A stretch of 39,377 bases of DNA, from assembly GCA_002863045.1 (NCBI GenBank), contig PKDH01000011.1:1-39377 (forward strand). Reading direction: 5' to 3'. A model generated the notes under the pieces. The model was not told where the DNA came from. It was given only the letters and a program-made list of their open reading frames with translations, and did no database searches. This document shows positions 26,501-34,671 of this stretch, piece by piece; position 1 is the first letter of the stretch; the number at the start of each line of letters is the position of its first letter. Both the position numbers and the translations under genes were made by a program. Source of the stretch: Legionella sp. GTDB lineage: Bacteria; Pseudomonadota; Gammaproteobacteria; Legionellales; Legionellaceae.

Positions 26501-27447
26501 AGTTGATTATTTAGTTCATCAGTATTAATGGTTTTTAGCTCTCGACCTGAAAAATTGCACTTGGCAGCATTGATTAATAAATGTTCGTCTAAAACGCCTT
26601 TCACGCCATCATAACCTACTAATACAACAGGTTTTTTTAAAGCCATGGCTTCAAGAGCAACACGTCCCATGCCAGCAACACCTGCGCTTTCTTGTATCAA
26701 AAAAGAGGTTTTAGTAGTTTTTCCAATCAGTTTAGTATAGTTTGAAAGCGCATTATCGTCTAATAATTTAATTAAATTTTCTCTAAAGGCACCATCACCT
26801 GCAATCCACACTTCTGGTATTCGGCTTTTTTTAGCTTTTATACAAAAATCCAAAATACCTTCTATTTTTTCTTTATCTAAACGAGAAATAATAAGCCAAT
26901 AATGATTATTTTTTGTATATTGTATTTTTTCATCTTTCATCGGTACTGTATTAGGAATGTAAGTATGAGAACTTATAGAATGAGTCTTCAATAAATTTTG
27001 TACCTCAGGTGAAACAGATATAAGCAAAGGCGCTTGGTTAAATATAATTTCTTTAAAAAAGTCGTACACTGGCCCATAAGAAGCAAATATAGAAGCAGGG
27101 CTGTGTAAAGTAAGAGCGTAAGGGATATGTTCTAGTTCTGCAGCTATTGCAGCAGGAATAATAGAAACAAAGGGGTGAATATGTATGATGTCTATTGCGT
27201 ATGTTTGAACAATACTTCGCAAGCGATTAACAGCAGTGATAATTTCGTGAGGAGTTGCTTCAGCATTAAAAGGTATATCATGAGAAATAGAAGATAAACC
27301 CGATGGTAATAATGAATTATCAAAATGTTTAGAAACTGCTAGGTGAACTTGTAGACCATTTTTTATTAATTGTATTATTTCTCCGCATATATGTGTTTCT
27401 AACCCTCCTATAGTAAATTGTTCAGTGACAATTAATATTGACTTCAT
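23581..27447 (-). CDS. 1288-residue fusion of three glycosyltransferase domains
   Basis: Three GT-B modules lie in one chain. Module 1 (about 1-350) has TIGGLETHICGEI near the N terminus and GMGRVALEAMALKKPVVL near 255. A coiled coil at about 410-460 (Gln/Glu-rich) leads to the SRSWKLTKPLRGL motif near 469, common in multidomain polysaccharide glycosyltransferases, and a very basic stretch. Module 2 (about 560-930) has GGAERYLLDL and EGTSLSCIEAMEAQKAII near 849. Module 3 (about 950-1288) begins at the RPQHLFEA motif near 960 and has NCSPVKLFEYMNIGKPII. A single polymerase-like enzyme making a multi-sugar repeat for the Wzm/Wzt exporter is the likely role. GGAGAT precedes the ATG. Confidence 0.85.
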   Translation of the reverse strand: MKSILIVTEQFTIGGLETHICGEIIQLIKNGLQVHLAVSKHFDNSLLPSGLSSISHDIPFNAEATPHEIITAVNRLRSIVQTYAIDIIHIHPFVSIIPAAIAAELEHIPYALTLHSPASIFASYGPVYDFFKEIIFNQAPLLISVSPEVQNLLKTHSISSHTYIPNTVPMKDEKIQYTKNNHYWLIISRLDKEKIEGILDFCIKAKKSRIPEVWIAGDGAFRENLIKLLDDNALSNYTKLIGKTTKTSFLIQESAGVAGMGRVALEAMALKKPVVLVGYDGVKGVLDEHLLINAAKCNFSGRELKTINTDELNNQLNSKITASNINALYCIVKEKFNDTLSWPLFLKQIATLKPSKKSILSDFYDAISYDPPKDKTHFVHNIGLLTKINTLICSKKFYISSHAIAVLIQQQTMLHQAHQQAASQTQKELLQQIAEYDEQTNQLLETVDEQNKIIMDLKKINHLILNSRSWKLTKPLRGLKNPRILWKYIMQYMKHILFHHRLLKLKSKIRFFLYNLYKKLPFKYQKILKKIVLKYRYKPSVHPSNKNEVNPEVVNWIENLLAHQDLSRLVICLQPTFFVPDGSTCYNGGAERYLLDLSQIFINHHYEFLVVQLAEHKSWLQRYEHLSVIGLPAITNHDLFLRYAALLVEKAAVFIASPFPYANNFNTSATYTIGISHGVYWDRPEYQNPQFYAQISQSVSQLNRLISVDTNTINAIQEIIPAQTNVDAVYIPNYVDPLFKNTKFHLPISTTPHNTVILFPRRLHEARGFYLLIDLIPTLFTQYDDLIFLFCGHGENHESKLLTKLSKTYPNQIYHFVLDPNDVYAAYKIADIVLIPTLYSEGTSLSCIEAMEAQKAIITTCVGGLTDLIINEYSGLLVNPNKDEIFKALCRLIENKSLRESLAKNAFKEAQQFHKKRWVAQWESIVKDIPNSSVNPLNAIVTQNYTLIHPSTFLIYTEMKQRPQHLFEACANLDIACLYIDATPHITPKIINKNLYLIDKDSKVNYANYCVYSYYPFHYLEFVKIKPKILIYDVLDAPEIHQSEEAIRCHDNMLMLADIIITSSKLLYMRYKKELKQQEIHYIPNAAAPNSLTKQARAADFPNHRQKTIGYYGAIAEWFDFELLDKICSVMSDCQIILLGSCRKHLEEHKKLSVLLEKHHNLFYLGPKPYEHLSQYAHYFDVSIIPFLENEVTKNCSPVKLFEYMNIGKPIITSEMPECRFYQSALVAKNHDEFIELIQKALHMNKNDNYFNIMKEEAEENTWQARADILKEALQRVYDVKFAAQTIL

Positions 27448-27755
27448 GGTCTATTTATCTCCAAATTATTCGCTAAAAAATGATAATTAATTTTTAATTG
27501 TCACTTTTATAAATATTTTCTTAGTCAAATAAGTATTTTTAAAATTTAAAAGTAAGTAATATTTACGATATTTAATGTTTTCTAAATAATATTTTTGACT
27601 AAAACTGCCTATTTACCGTTAATTAATATTTCCATTTGCTTTAAATAAAGCCAAAATTTATAATCCATCCCTAAAATTTTATGGATGTTTTTTAAATAAA
27701 CAGGTAAATCACTGTGTATTGTGTAGTAAAACATTCATTTTAAAAGGGAAAATCA
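27448..27755. other. 308-bp AT-rich divergent intergenic region
   Basis: It separates the glycosyltransferase fusion (minus) from wzm (plus). I see no ORF or RNA gene. It holds one good plus-strand promoter (27636-27664). On the minus strand a TTGACT is present without a properly spaced -10 box. Confidence 0.7.
27636..27664 (+). promoter_or_regulatory. Sigma-70 promoter of wzm-wzt
   Basis: TTGCTT (27636-27641), a 17-base spacer and a consensus TATAAT (27659-27664) predict a start near 27671 and a leader of about 85 bases before the wzm ATG. Confidence 0.65.
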
Positions 27756-28541
27756 ATGACTGCAAATGCTGTAGAAGAAATAAAAGCCATTTTCGAGCGA
27801 TGGCCTATTTGGTTTATGCTTGGTACTCAAGATATTAAAATGCGTTATCGGCGCTCTTCAATTGGTCCATTTTGGATAACCATTAGCATGGCTGTCACGA
27901 TATATAGTATGGGTTTTTTATATGGCCATTTGTTCAAAATAGAGTTAGCGCATTATTTTCCTTTTTTAGCAACAGGTATTATTGGTTGGGCATTGGTGTC
28001 AAGCCTTATCCTTGAGTCTAGTAACGCCTTTATTGAATCAGAGCCTTATATTAGAAATCAAGAAAGCTATCTGTCTTTATTTATTACTCGTCTTATTTTA
28101 AGAAACTTAATTATTTTTGCGCATAATGTCATTGTCTTTCTACCCATTGCGCTTATTTTTCATACATCCGTTAACCTAAATACTCTGCTACTTTTGCCAG
28201 GTTTGATTATTATCAGTTTAAATGCGCTTTTATGGGGCAGTTTGTTGGCGGTCATTGGGACGCGCTATCGTGACTTTGCGCAAATTATTACAAGCTTAAT
28301 TCAGGTGATTTTTTTCTTAACACCCATCATGTGGATGCCAACTTTACTACCCGCTAAACTCAATTGGGTGGTTATGTATAATCCTTTCAATCAATTTTTA
28401 AACCTAATCCGTTATCCGCTTTTAGGGCAAGCACTTACTTTGCCATCCATCCTGATGATTACGACAGTCACCTTGCTAGGTTTATCTTTGTATGCCTATT
28501 GTTTGGGTAAATATAAAAATCGTGTGGTATTTTGGTTATAA
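27756..28541 (+). CDS. wzm: ABC-2 polysaccharide export permease (Wzm/KpsM type)
   Basis: The 261-residue inner-membrane permease has about six membrane segments. Near the N terminus are the family motif DIKMRYRRSSIGPFWITIS and the GxLYG-like GFLYGHLF; later come GTRYRDFAQIITS and LTPIMW. It exports lipid-linked polysaccharide across the inner membrane. AAAAGGGA precedes the ATG. wzt follows after 10 bases. Confidence 0.92.
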   Translation: MTANAVEEIKAIFERWPIWFMLGTQDIKMRYRRSSIGPFWITISMAVTIYSMGFLYGHLFKIELAHYFPFLATGIIGWALVSSLILESSNAFIESEPYIRNQESYLSLFITRLILRNLIIFAHNVIVFLPIALIFHTSVNLNTLLLLPGLIIISLNALLWGSLLAVIGTRYRDFAQIITSLIQVIFFLTPIMWMPTLLPAKLNWVVMYNPFNQFLNLIRYPLLGQALTLPSILMITTVTLLGLSLYAYCLGKYKNRVVFWL

Positions 28542-28551
28542 AGGAGAGGAA

Positions 28552-29304
28552 ATGTCGCTTGTCACCTTAGAAAATGTTTGTTTAGATTATATTGTTAAAA
28601 CAGGCAGTGATTCAGTCAAAAAAACGTTCACACATCTTCTCACCAAGTCTTTAAAATTATCTTCTGCTCCCTCACAATCGATGCACAATTCCACGTTTAG
28701 GGCATTAAATAATATTAATTTATCCCTTAAAAAAGGGGATAGAGTTGGTATCTTAGGTCGCAATGGCGCCGGTAAAAGTACGTTACTGCGGGTGTTGGCT
28801 AAAGTATATAAGCCCAATCACGGTAAAATTAATATTCATGGCACCATTTCAAGCTTATTTGATGTGAATTTGGGCATGAACATTGAAGCCACTGGCTTAG
28901 AAAATATTGTAAATTTAGCGGTTATGCGTGGCATTGCTAAAAAGAAAGCACTTGAAATGTTGGAGGATGTGACGACATTTACGCAATTAGGTGATTTTTT
29001 GCACCAACCAGTGCGAACGTATTCAACGGGCATGCAAATGAAATTAGCGTTTGCAGTTGCCACAGGAAGTGCTGCTGATATCATGCTCATCGATGAAATC
29101 ATTGGAGCCGGTGATAGTCATTTCATGGAGCGAGCGACAAAGCGATTAGAGCGTCGCATTGAATTAAGCAGTATTTTAGTGTTAACCAGCCATTCAAATG
29201 AAACCATCAAACGTTTTTGTAATAAAGCTTTGGTGTTACATCAAGGTGAAGTGCAGTTTTTTGGCGATGTTCAAGAGGGCATTCATTTTTATGAACAACA
29301 GTGA
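28552..29304 (+). CDS. wzt: ABC polysaccharide export ATPase (Wzt/KpsT type), short form
   Basis: The 250-residue ATPase has Walker A GRNGAGKST at 69-77, signature YSTGMQMKL at 157-165 (the form usual in Wzt/TagH) and Walker B IMLIDE near 177-182. It ends soon after the nucleotide-binding domain, so the C-terminal carbohydrate-binding domain of O9a-type Wzt is absent. Export should not depend on recognising a capped chain end. The start at 28552 is set by AAAGGAGAGG just upstream; a longer frame from 28492 overlaps wzm and lacks a site. Confidence 0.92.
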   Translation: MSLVTLENVCLDYIVKTGSDSVKKTFTHLLTKSLKLSSAPSQSMHNSTFRALNNINLSLKKGDRVGILGRNGAGKSTLLRVLAKVYKPNHGKINIHGTISSLFDVNLGMNIEATGLENIVNLAVMRGIAKKKALEMLEDVTTFTQLGDFLHQPVRTYSTGMQMKLAFAVATGSAADIMLIDEIIGAGDSHFMERATKRLERRIELSSILVLTSHSNETIKRFCNKALVLHQGEVQFFGDVQEGIHFYEQQ

Positions 29305-29311
29305 TACTTGT

Positions 29312-30271
29312 CTAGAGATACCTTACTCTCAACCATTCAGTGATGCCTTTAAGCGTGGTTAGTTGGTAAAACGCTTGTAGCATATCTGCTGAAAAACACT
29401 CCCTGAAATAGTATTTTACCAACGATTTGCTTTGTAAAACTGCTTTGTGAGAGCTTTCAAGCCCAGCAAGATGCTCAAGATGCTCCAGAAAAAGCGCGAT
29501 ACGCGTGGATAAATCAGGTAAAAGTCCGCTATCAGTCAAAAGCGTTTGGTATAGCCAAGGCTTGCCGGTGCCGGCACGTGAGATCATAAAGCCATCGCAT
29601 CCGGTTTGCTGTATGGCGGTGGTGAGCGAGGCTTTATCATAGATGTCACCATTGGCAATCACCGGAATATGTACTGTTTCTTTGATGGCTTTGATACCGG
29701 CTAAATTACATGAAATGGTATAATCATCGGTCCAGCGCCGTCCATGCACAACAAGGGCATCAGCCCCACTATCACCCAATGTTCGTGCTACATGCGCATC
29801 AGCGTCGGCTGATTGCAAACGTATTTTGACGGTGAGTGGGCAAGTAATGGCCGCTTTAACGGCGCTGACGATGCGGGCTAAATGATCACCATCTGCCAAA
29901 AGCGCGCTTCCTGCTCCTTTTTTACGAATTTTAAGTTTTGGGCAACCGCAGTTAAGATCAATTAAGTCAGCCCCCACATCATTTAAAAGCTTGGCAGCTT
30001 TGGCGAGTATGCTAGGGTCATTGCCCGATAACTGATAACATAAACGCTTTTCGTCGGGGCTGCGATAACGGTAACGTTTGGTCTGCGATGAGGTTTGATG
30101 GATTAAAAAATGCGCTGAAATCATCTCACTTACGCAAAAAGCCGGTGATTGATAGTGCGAGAACAAGGCACGAAAGGGTGCACAGCTATAGCCTGCTAAT
30201 GGACCTTGAATAAGGCGATGAGGCAATGCTAATGAGCCAATGTTCAAGCTTTGCGTTAAATTTAGGGTCAT
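29312..30271 (-). CDS. tRNA-dihydrouridine synthase (Dus family)
   Basis: The 319-residue TIM-barrel flavoenzyme has GPLAGYSCAPFRALF near the N terminus, YQLSGNDPSILAKAA, the catalytic Cys region LNCGCPKLKIRKKGAG, VKIRLQS, VVHGRRW and IPVIANGDIYD. It reduces uridine to dihydrouridine in tRNA with NADPH/FMN. Which Dus subtype is unclear; length and divergence suggest a lineage-specific DusB/DusC-like form. The start at 30271 gives the family N terminus; the frame extends to 30352 but adds 27 hydrophobic residues atypical of the family. It is convergent with wzt. Confidence 0.88.
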   Translation of the reverse strand: MTLNLTQSLNIGSLALPHRLIQGPLAGYSCAPFRALFSHYQSPAFCVSEMISAHFLIHQTSSQTKRYRYRSPDEKRLCYQLSGNDPSILAKAAKLLNDVGADLIDLNCGCPKLKIRKKGAGSALLADGDHLARIVSAVKAAITCPLTVKIRLQSADADAHVARTLGDSGADALVVHGRRWTDDYTISCNLAGIKAIKETVHIPVIANGDIYDKASLTTAIQQTGCDGFMISRAGTGKPWLYQTLLTDSGLLPDLSTRIALFLEHLEHLAGLESSHKAVLQSKSLVKYYFRECFSADMLQAFYQLTTLKGITEWLRVRYL

Positions 30272-30422
30272 GAATTGATAAAAGCAGACAAAATATAGGG
30301 TTATTTTGGCGATAAAAATGTTTTTCGTCAAAATCCTTATCGGCAAAATCATGATGGTTGATTTTTAATAATATGGCCCCATTACCAAAAACAGGATTTT
30401 TGGTTAAAACAAAAGGTAACGC

Positions 30423-31406
30423 ATGGAACAGACAAGCCCCAACTCGGTAGCCTACGCGCAAATACAAACCCTGAAACAAACGCTCAACCAAGCCATTTTA
30501 GGCCAGCCTGATTTAATCAATAAACTGTTAATTGCTTTGCTTGCCGATGGTCATCTATTGGTCGAAGGCGCGCCAGGTTTGGCGAAAACGCGCGCGATTA
30601 AAGAACTTGCTCAATATATACAAGGTGATTTTCACCGCATTCAATTTACGCCTGATTTGCTTCCCAGTGATTTGACCGGAACGGATATTTTTCATCCGCA
30701 AACCAGTTCGTTTGAATTCCAAAAAGGCCCGCTTTTTCATCATTTGGTATTAGCCGATGAAATCAATCGCGCACCAGCTAAAGTGCAAGCGGCTTTATTA
30801 GAAGCCATGGCTGAGCGTCAAATTACCATTGGCAAACAGACCTATAAGCTGCCTGACTTGTTTTTGGTAATGGCCACCCAAAACCCCTTAGAACACGAAG
30901 GTACTTATGCATTGCCCGAAGCGCAATTAGACCGCTTTTTACTGTATGTCAAAATTGATTATCCTAGTGCGCAAGTTGAGCAACAAATCTTACAATTAGC
31001 ACGCTCTGAAGCGTCAGTCCACTATAGAGCCCCCCAAGCAAATGAAGTCAGCCAATCGACCATTTTCACCGCGCGTGAAGAAGTATTAAGGGTGCATTTA
31101 AGCGCTAACTTGGAAACTTATCTGGTGCAATTGGTAATGGCAACACGCATGCCGGCTATGTATGATCAAAAGCTTGCACAGTGGATTCGCTATGGTGTAA
31201 GCCCAAGGGCGACCATCGCCCTAGATCGCTGTGCCAGAGCGCATGCATGGCTTGAAAATCGCGATTATGTGATGCCCTGTGATATTCACGCTGTTTTAAA
31301 AGATGTGTTACGCCATCGTCTTTTATTAAGTTTTGAAGCTGAAGCCGAAGGTATCAGTGTTGATGAAGTCATCACTCATTTAACTCAATTGGTTGCTGTA
31401 CCATAA
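30423..31406 (+). CDS. MoxR-family AAA+ ATPase
   Basis: The 327-residue protein has Walker A GAPGLAKT at 49-56, Walker B LVLADEINRAP around 108-117, sensor region VMATQNPLEHEGTYALPEAQLDRF and a C-terminal lid. MoxR ATPases act as chaperones with von Willebrand A-domain partners, here the genes downstream. It is the first gene of a seven-gene run. AAAGGT lies shortly before the ATG. Confidence 0.95.
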   Translation: MEQTSPNSVAYAQIQTLKQTLNQAILGQPDLINKLLIALLADGHLLVEGAPGLAKTRAIKELAQYIQGDFHRIQFTPDLLPSDLTGTDIFHPQTSSFEFQKGPLFHHLVLADEINRAPAKVQAALLEAMAERQITIGKQTYKLPDLFLVMATQNPLEHEGTYALPEAQLDRFLLYVKIDYPSAQVEQQILQLARSEASVHYRAPQANEVSQSTIFTAREEVLRVHLSANLETYLVQLVMATRMPAMYDQKLAQWIRYGVSPRATIALDRCARAHAWLENRDYVMPCDIHAVLKDVLRHRLLLSFEAEAEGISVDEVITHLTQLVAVP

Positions 31407-32308
31407 TGATGCCAGGCCTTTACAGTACGCTTGAAGAGCTTCTGGCTTTAAAGCATCATCTGCCCCAATTAAAGCGCGCTTCAAAAGCAATGATAACACC
31501 CGGGTCGCATGTTACCGCCAAGCGTGGCCGCGGGATGATGTTTGCCGAAACACGTCATTATCAACCAGGTGATGAAATTCGGCATATGGAGTGGCGCGTA
31601 ACTGCTCGTACCGGTCGCCCGCATACCAAAGTGTTTGAAGAAGAAAAAGAGCGCACGGTCATTTTGTGTCTGGATTTTAATCCGTCGCTTTATTTTGGTA
31701 CCAAAGTCGCGCTTAAATCGGTGATAGCCGCGCGCCTTGCCGCGCTGATTACCTGGGCATGTCTTGAGCAAAACGATAAAGTGGGTGCTGTTTTTGCTTC
31801 ATCAACAAAATGCACACGTCTGCCAGCTAAAAAGCCTAAGGCAGCGGCGCTGGTGCTGCTTCATCAATTATGTCGTTATACCCAGATGCCCGCAGTGTCC
31901 TCGTCTATCACGCTTTCCGAGCTACTAACCCAAGCCACACCCCTTATTAAGCCAGGCAGCTTGCTGGTGTTTATCAGTGATTTTTATCACCTAACTGCTG
32001 CATGTAAAAAGCAATTACAAGGGTTAAAGCATCATCATGACATACAGGCTTATCATATTTATGATGCTTTAGAAATGCACCCACCCTGTGCTGGGCGCTA
32101 TGCTATCTCTGATGGACAACAAGATTTTTTATTAGATACCACAAATAGTCATGTCAACGACGCTTATCATGCCTGGTGTTTACAAAAGCTGCAGCTGCTT
32201 AAAACCTTTTGGCGTGATTTAAACATTCCTTTGCAGCACATTGCGACCACGGATGATTTAACTAAATGTTTGCAAAGCAGTTTCTTTAAGGGGCGCTATG
32301 GTGGATAA
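31406..32308 (+). CDS. DUF58 domain protein
   Basis: The 300-residue protein has the DUF58 signature RHYQPGDEIRHMEWRVTART and a degenerate vWA-like C-terminal part (VILCLDFNPS, LLVFISDFY). Its partner is MoxR. The start overlaps the moxR stop by one base (TAATG), so translation is coupled. Confidence 0.93.
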   Translation: MMPGLYSTLEELLALKHHLPQLKRASKAMITPGSHVTAKRGRGMMFAETRHYQPGDEIRHMEWRVTARTGRPHTKVFEEEKERTVILCLDFNPSLYFGTKVALKSVIAARLAALITWACLEQNDKVGAVFASSTKCTRLPAKKPKAAALVLLHQLCRYTQMPAVSSSITLSELLTQATPLIKPGSLLVFISDFYHLTAACKKQLQGLKHHHDIQAYHIYDALEMHPPCAGRYAISDGQQDFLLDTTNSHVNDAYHAWCLQKLQLLKTFWRDLNIPLQHIATTDDLTKCLQSSFFKGRYGG

Positions 32309-32786
32309 GGCAACAATTGCGCAATTAAAAGATTTACATGAGCCGCAAGCCATTGCTAGTTGGCCTTGGGGTTGGGGCTGGTATGGCCTTGGTGTTGCTA
32401 TTTTAATACTGCTGCTGTTAGGCAGTTACTGGGGTTATCGGTGGTATCAGCGCACAGCATTTAAACGCCAAGCGTTAAAGCAACTAAAGCTTTACAAGAC
32501 ACAATATCAGCAACAACAAGATTTACATTTGTTACCTGCGTTATTAAATGAACTACTTAAAAAAGTAGCCATTCATTATTTCCCACGCCAACAAGTGGCA
32601 AGCTTAACCGCTGAAGCTTGGCTTGATTTTTTAAATAGAACAGTTAGAAAAATAGATTTTTATCAAGTTAAGCCACAGCTTATCATGCTGCCTTATCAAA
32701 AAATGCCTGTAGAAACCGATTTAGCACGGTTATTTGAATATGTGCGTATCTGGATAAACCAGCGAGGTGGCATATGTTTGAATTAG
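32298..32786 (+). CDS. DUF4381 membrane protein
   Basis: This 162-residue protein contains one transmembrane segment (about residues 27-50, GWGWYGLGVAILILLLLGS) and then a basic cytoplasmic helical part (RQALKQLKLYK). It is the standard small partner between the DUF58 and BatA genes and overlaps both. Confidence 0.88.
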   Translation: MVDKATIAQLKDLHEPQAIASWPWGWGWYGLGVAILILLLLGSYWGYRWYQRTAFKRQALKQLKLYKTQYQQQQDLHLLPALLNELLKKVAIHYFPRQQVASLTAEAWLDFLNRTVRKIDFYQVKPQLIMLPYQKMPVETDLARLFEYVRIWINQRGGICLN

Positions 32787-33748
32787 CAACACCCTGGGCG
32801 CTCGTAGCCCTGGTATTTCCTTTGATCATTTGGTGGGCATGGCCTCAAGCAAAACCACAGTATCGCGCTGCACTGCGCGTGCCTTTCTTTCACGATATTT
32901 TAGGTCATCTTAAGCCTACACCTTCAGATAGTTTTCCGCGTTTGCTGTTCGCGATATGGGTTTTACTGGTGGTGGCTTTAAGTGGTCCACGCTGGGTGGG
33001 TCAGCCGCTTAACCCGACTCAACACGGGCATCAAATTATGCTAGCACTTGATATCTCAGGCAGTATGGCGCTTGATGATAGGTTATTAAATGGGCGGCGT
33101 GCGACACGTCTTAGCGTGGTTAAGCACACGGCCAGGCAGTTTGTAAGACATCTTGATAATGATAAAATTGGTTTAATTTTATTTGGTACCCAAGCTTATT
33201 TGCAAACACCATTAACACTTGACCATCCAAATGTTTTAGCGCGTATTCAAGATGCCAGCATAGGGCTTGCGGGTCAAACCACCTCGATTGGTGATGCCAT
33301 TGGTTTGGCCGTTAAGCGCATGAAAAATGTTTCATCGAAAGGTCGTGTATTGATTTTGCTTACCGATGGCGCGAATAATTCAGGCATATTAACGCCACTT
33401 AAGGCTGCAAACATTGCGGCAAGTCATCACATTAAAATTTATACCATTGGCCTTGGGCGTACTGAGACGCTTGCTTTGCGCCACAACACGTCAGATGATT
33501 TAGATGAAGACACGCTCAAAGCCATTGCCAAGATAACCCACGGGCATTATTTCAAGGCCACCGATGTTGATTCACTTGTGCGCATTTACAACACCATCGG
33601 TCAACTTGAGCATGTTACATTCTCCGGGCTTAAGCTTCGGCCACAAAAAGATTATTACATATGGCCACTTATGGGTGCTTTGGGCTTAATGGCGATATGG
33701 CTTATCACCTCTGGCAATTTAAGTTTTAATAAAAAGGGCAACAGATGA
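32774..33748 (+). CDS. batA: BatA-like von Willebrand factor A membrane protein
   Basis: The 324-residue protein has two N-terminal hydrophobic segments (about 7-24 and 56-70), a vWA domain with intact MIDAS (DISGS at 93-97, later LLTDGANNSG) and a C-terminal membrane segment (about 295-315). It is anchored with the vWA domain between membrane spans. Bat proteins are linked to stress and oxygen tolerance in Bacteroides and to stress resistance elsewhere; the mechanism is unsettled. Confidence 0.92.
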   Translation: MFELATPWALVALVFPLIIWWAWPQAKPQYRAALRVPFFHDILGHLKPTPSDSFPRLLFAIWVLLVVALSGPRWVGQPLNPTQHGHQIMLALDISGSMALDDRLLNGRRATRLSVVKHTARQFVRHLDNDKIGLILFGTQAYLQTPLTLDHPNVLARIQDASIGLAGQTTSIGDAIGLAVKRMKNVSSKGRVLILLTDGANNSGILTPLKAANIAASHHIKIYTIGLGRTETLALRHNTSDDLDEDTLKAIAKITHGHYFKATDVDSLVRIYNTIGQLEHVTFSGLKLRPQKDYYIWPLMGALGLMAIWLITSGNLSFNKKGNR

Positions 33749-34671
33749 TACCAGGTGACTTTCATTTTTTAAGGCCTTACGCGCTTTTAGGGTGTTTACC
33801 GATGGGTATGATAATTTGGTGGTTATGGCGCGAGCGATTTAGATCATCGGCTTGGCCGCAAGCATGCGATGCGCATTTGTTAGCTTTTTTAATGCGTCAG
33901 CAAAAGCCAACATCCTTTAAACGGCTATTGGGTCTGTTGCTATTTAGTAGCTTATGTTTTTGTATTGCTTTAGCAGGCCCTGCCTGGCAGAAATTGCCTA
34001 TACCAACTTTTCACCAAACCTTACCCAAGGCGGTATTGCTTGATATGTCTTCAAGCATGGCCCAAACGGATATCAAACCTGACCGTTTTACACGCGCAAA
34101 ATTTAAATTACATGATGTGTTAAAGCTGCAAGATACCCCTGCTTTAGGGTTTATGGTGTTTAGTCAAATGCCGTTTATGCTTTCACCGTTAACCGAAGAT
34201 GCGCAAACGATTGATGAACTGTTGACTTCTTTGACCCTTAAAACGCTACCAGTTGGCGGCCATAATTTAAGTTTGGCTTTAAAAGAGGGCGCGAAACTTA
34301 TCACCCAAGCAGGCTTTCAAGCAGGTCATCTATTGGTATTAACCAGCGTGCCACCGAACCACACGGCACTAAATCAGGCACAAGCTTTAGCACACCAAGG
34401 CATTTATAGCTCTATTATGCCCGTGACGAGCCTATCTAATGCACAATTTACCGCTTTTGCCGAGGCAGGCGGAGGTAGGGTACTTGATTTTAATCAAAAA
34501 GCTTCTGATCTAAAACAATGGCTTGATCAAAATCCACTGTCAGCCCATATACAACAAATTATGCGTGAAATACCGCGTTGGCAGGATGAGGGGCGCTATT
34601 TTATTGCGCTGGGTTTGCTTGGCTTATTGCCACTTTTTCGTCGCCAAAGTTTACAAAGGTTATATGGATGA
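33745..34671 (+). CDS. batB: BatB-like von Willebrand factor A membrane protein
   Basis: The 308-residue protein has the BatA layout with MIDAS DMSSS at 100-104 and membrane segments near 10-28, 60-78 and 285-300. A 4-base overlap joins it to both neighbours. It probably forms a membrane complex with BatA under MoxR control. Confidence 0.9.
   Translation: MIPGDFHFLRPYALLGCLPMGMIIWWLWRERFRSSAWPQACDAHLLAFLMRQQKPTSFKRLLGLLLFSSLCFCIALAGPAWQKLPIPTFHQTLPKAVLLDMSSSMAQTDIKPDRFTRAKFKLHDVLKLQDTPALGFMVFSQMPFMLSPLTEDAQTIDELLTSLTLKTLPVGGHNLSLALKEGAKLITQAGFQAGHLLVLTSVPPNHTALNQAQALAHQGIYSSIMPVTSLSNAQFTAFAEAGGGRVLDFNQKASDLKQWLDQNPLSAHIQQIMREIPRWQDEGRYFIALGLLGLLPLFRRQSLQRLYG

Noticed and set aside
27666..27693. 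Hairpin with T-run in the wzm leader (attenuator?)
   Set aside because: The 5-bp stem begins upstream of the predicted transcription start, so it would not form fully in the RNA, and the stem is weak.
28492..28551. Longer Wzt start overlapping wzm
   Set aside because: No ribosome binding site; AAAGGAGAGG lies exactly before the ATG at 28552.
30272..30352. N-terminal extension of the Dus protein
   Set aside because: Adds 27 hydrophobic residues not typical of Dus enzymes; the Met at 30271 starts the normal fold.
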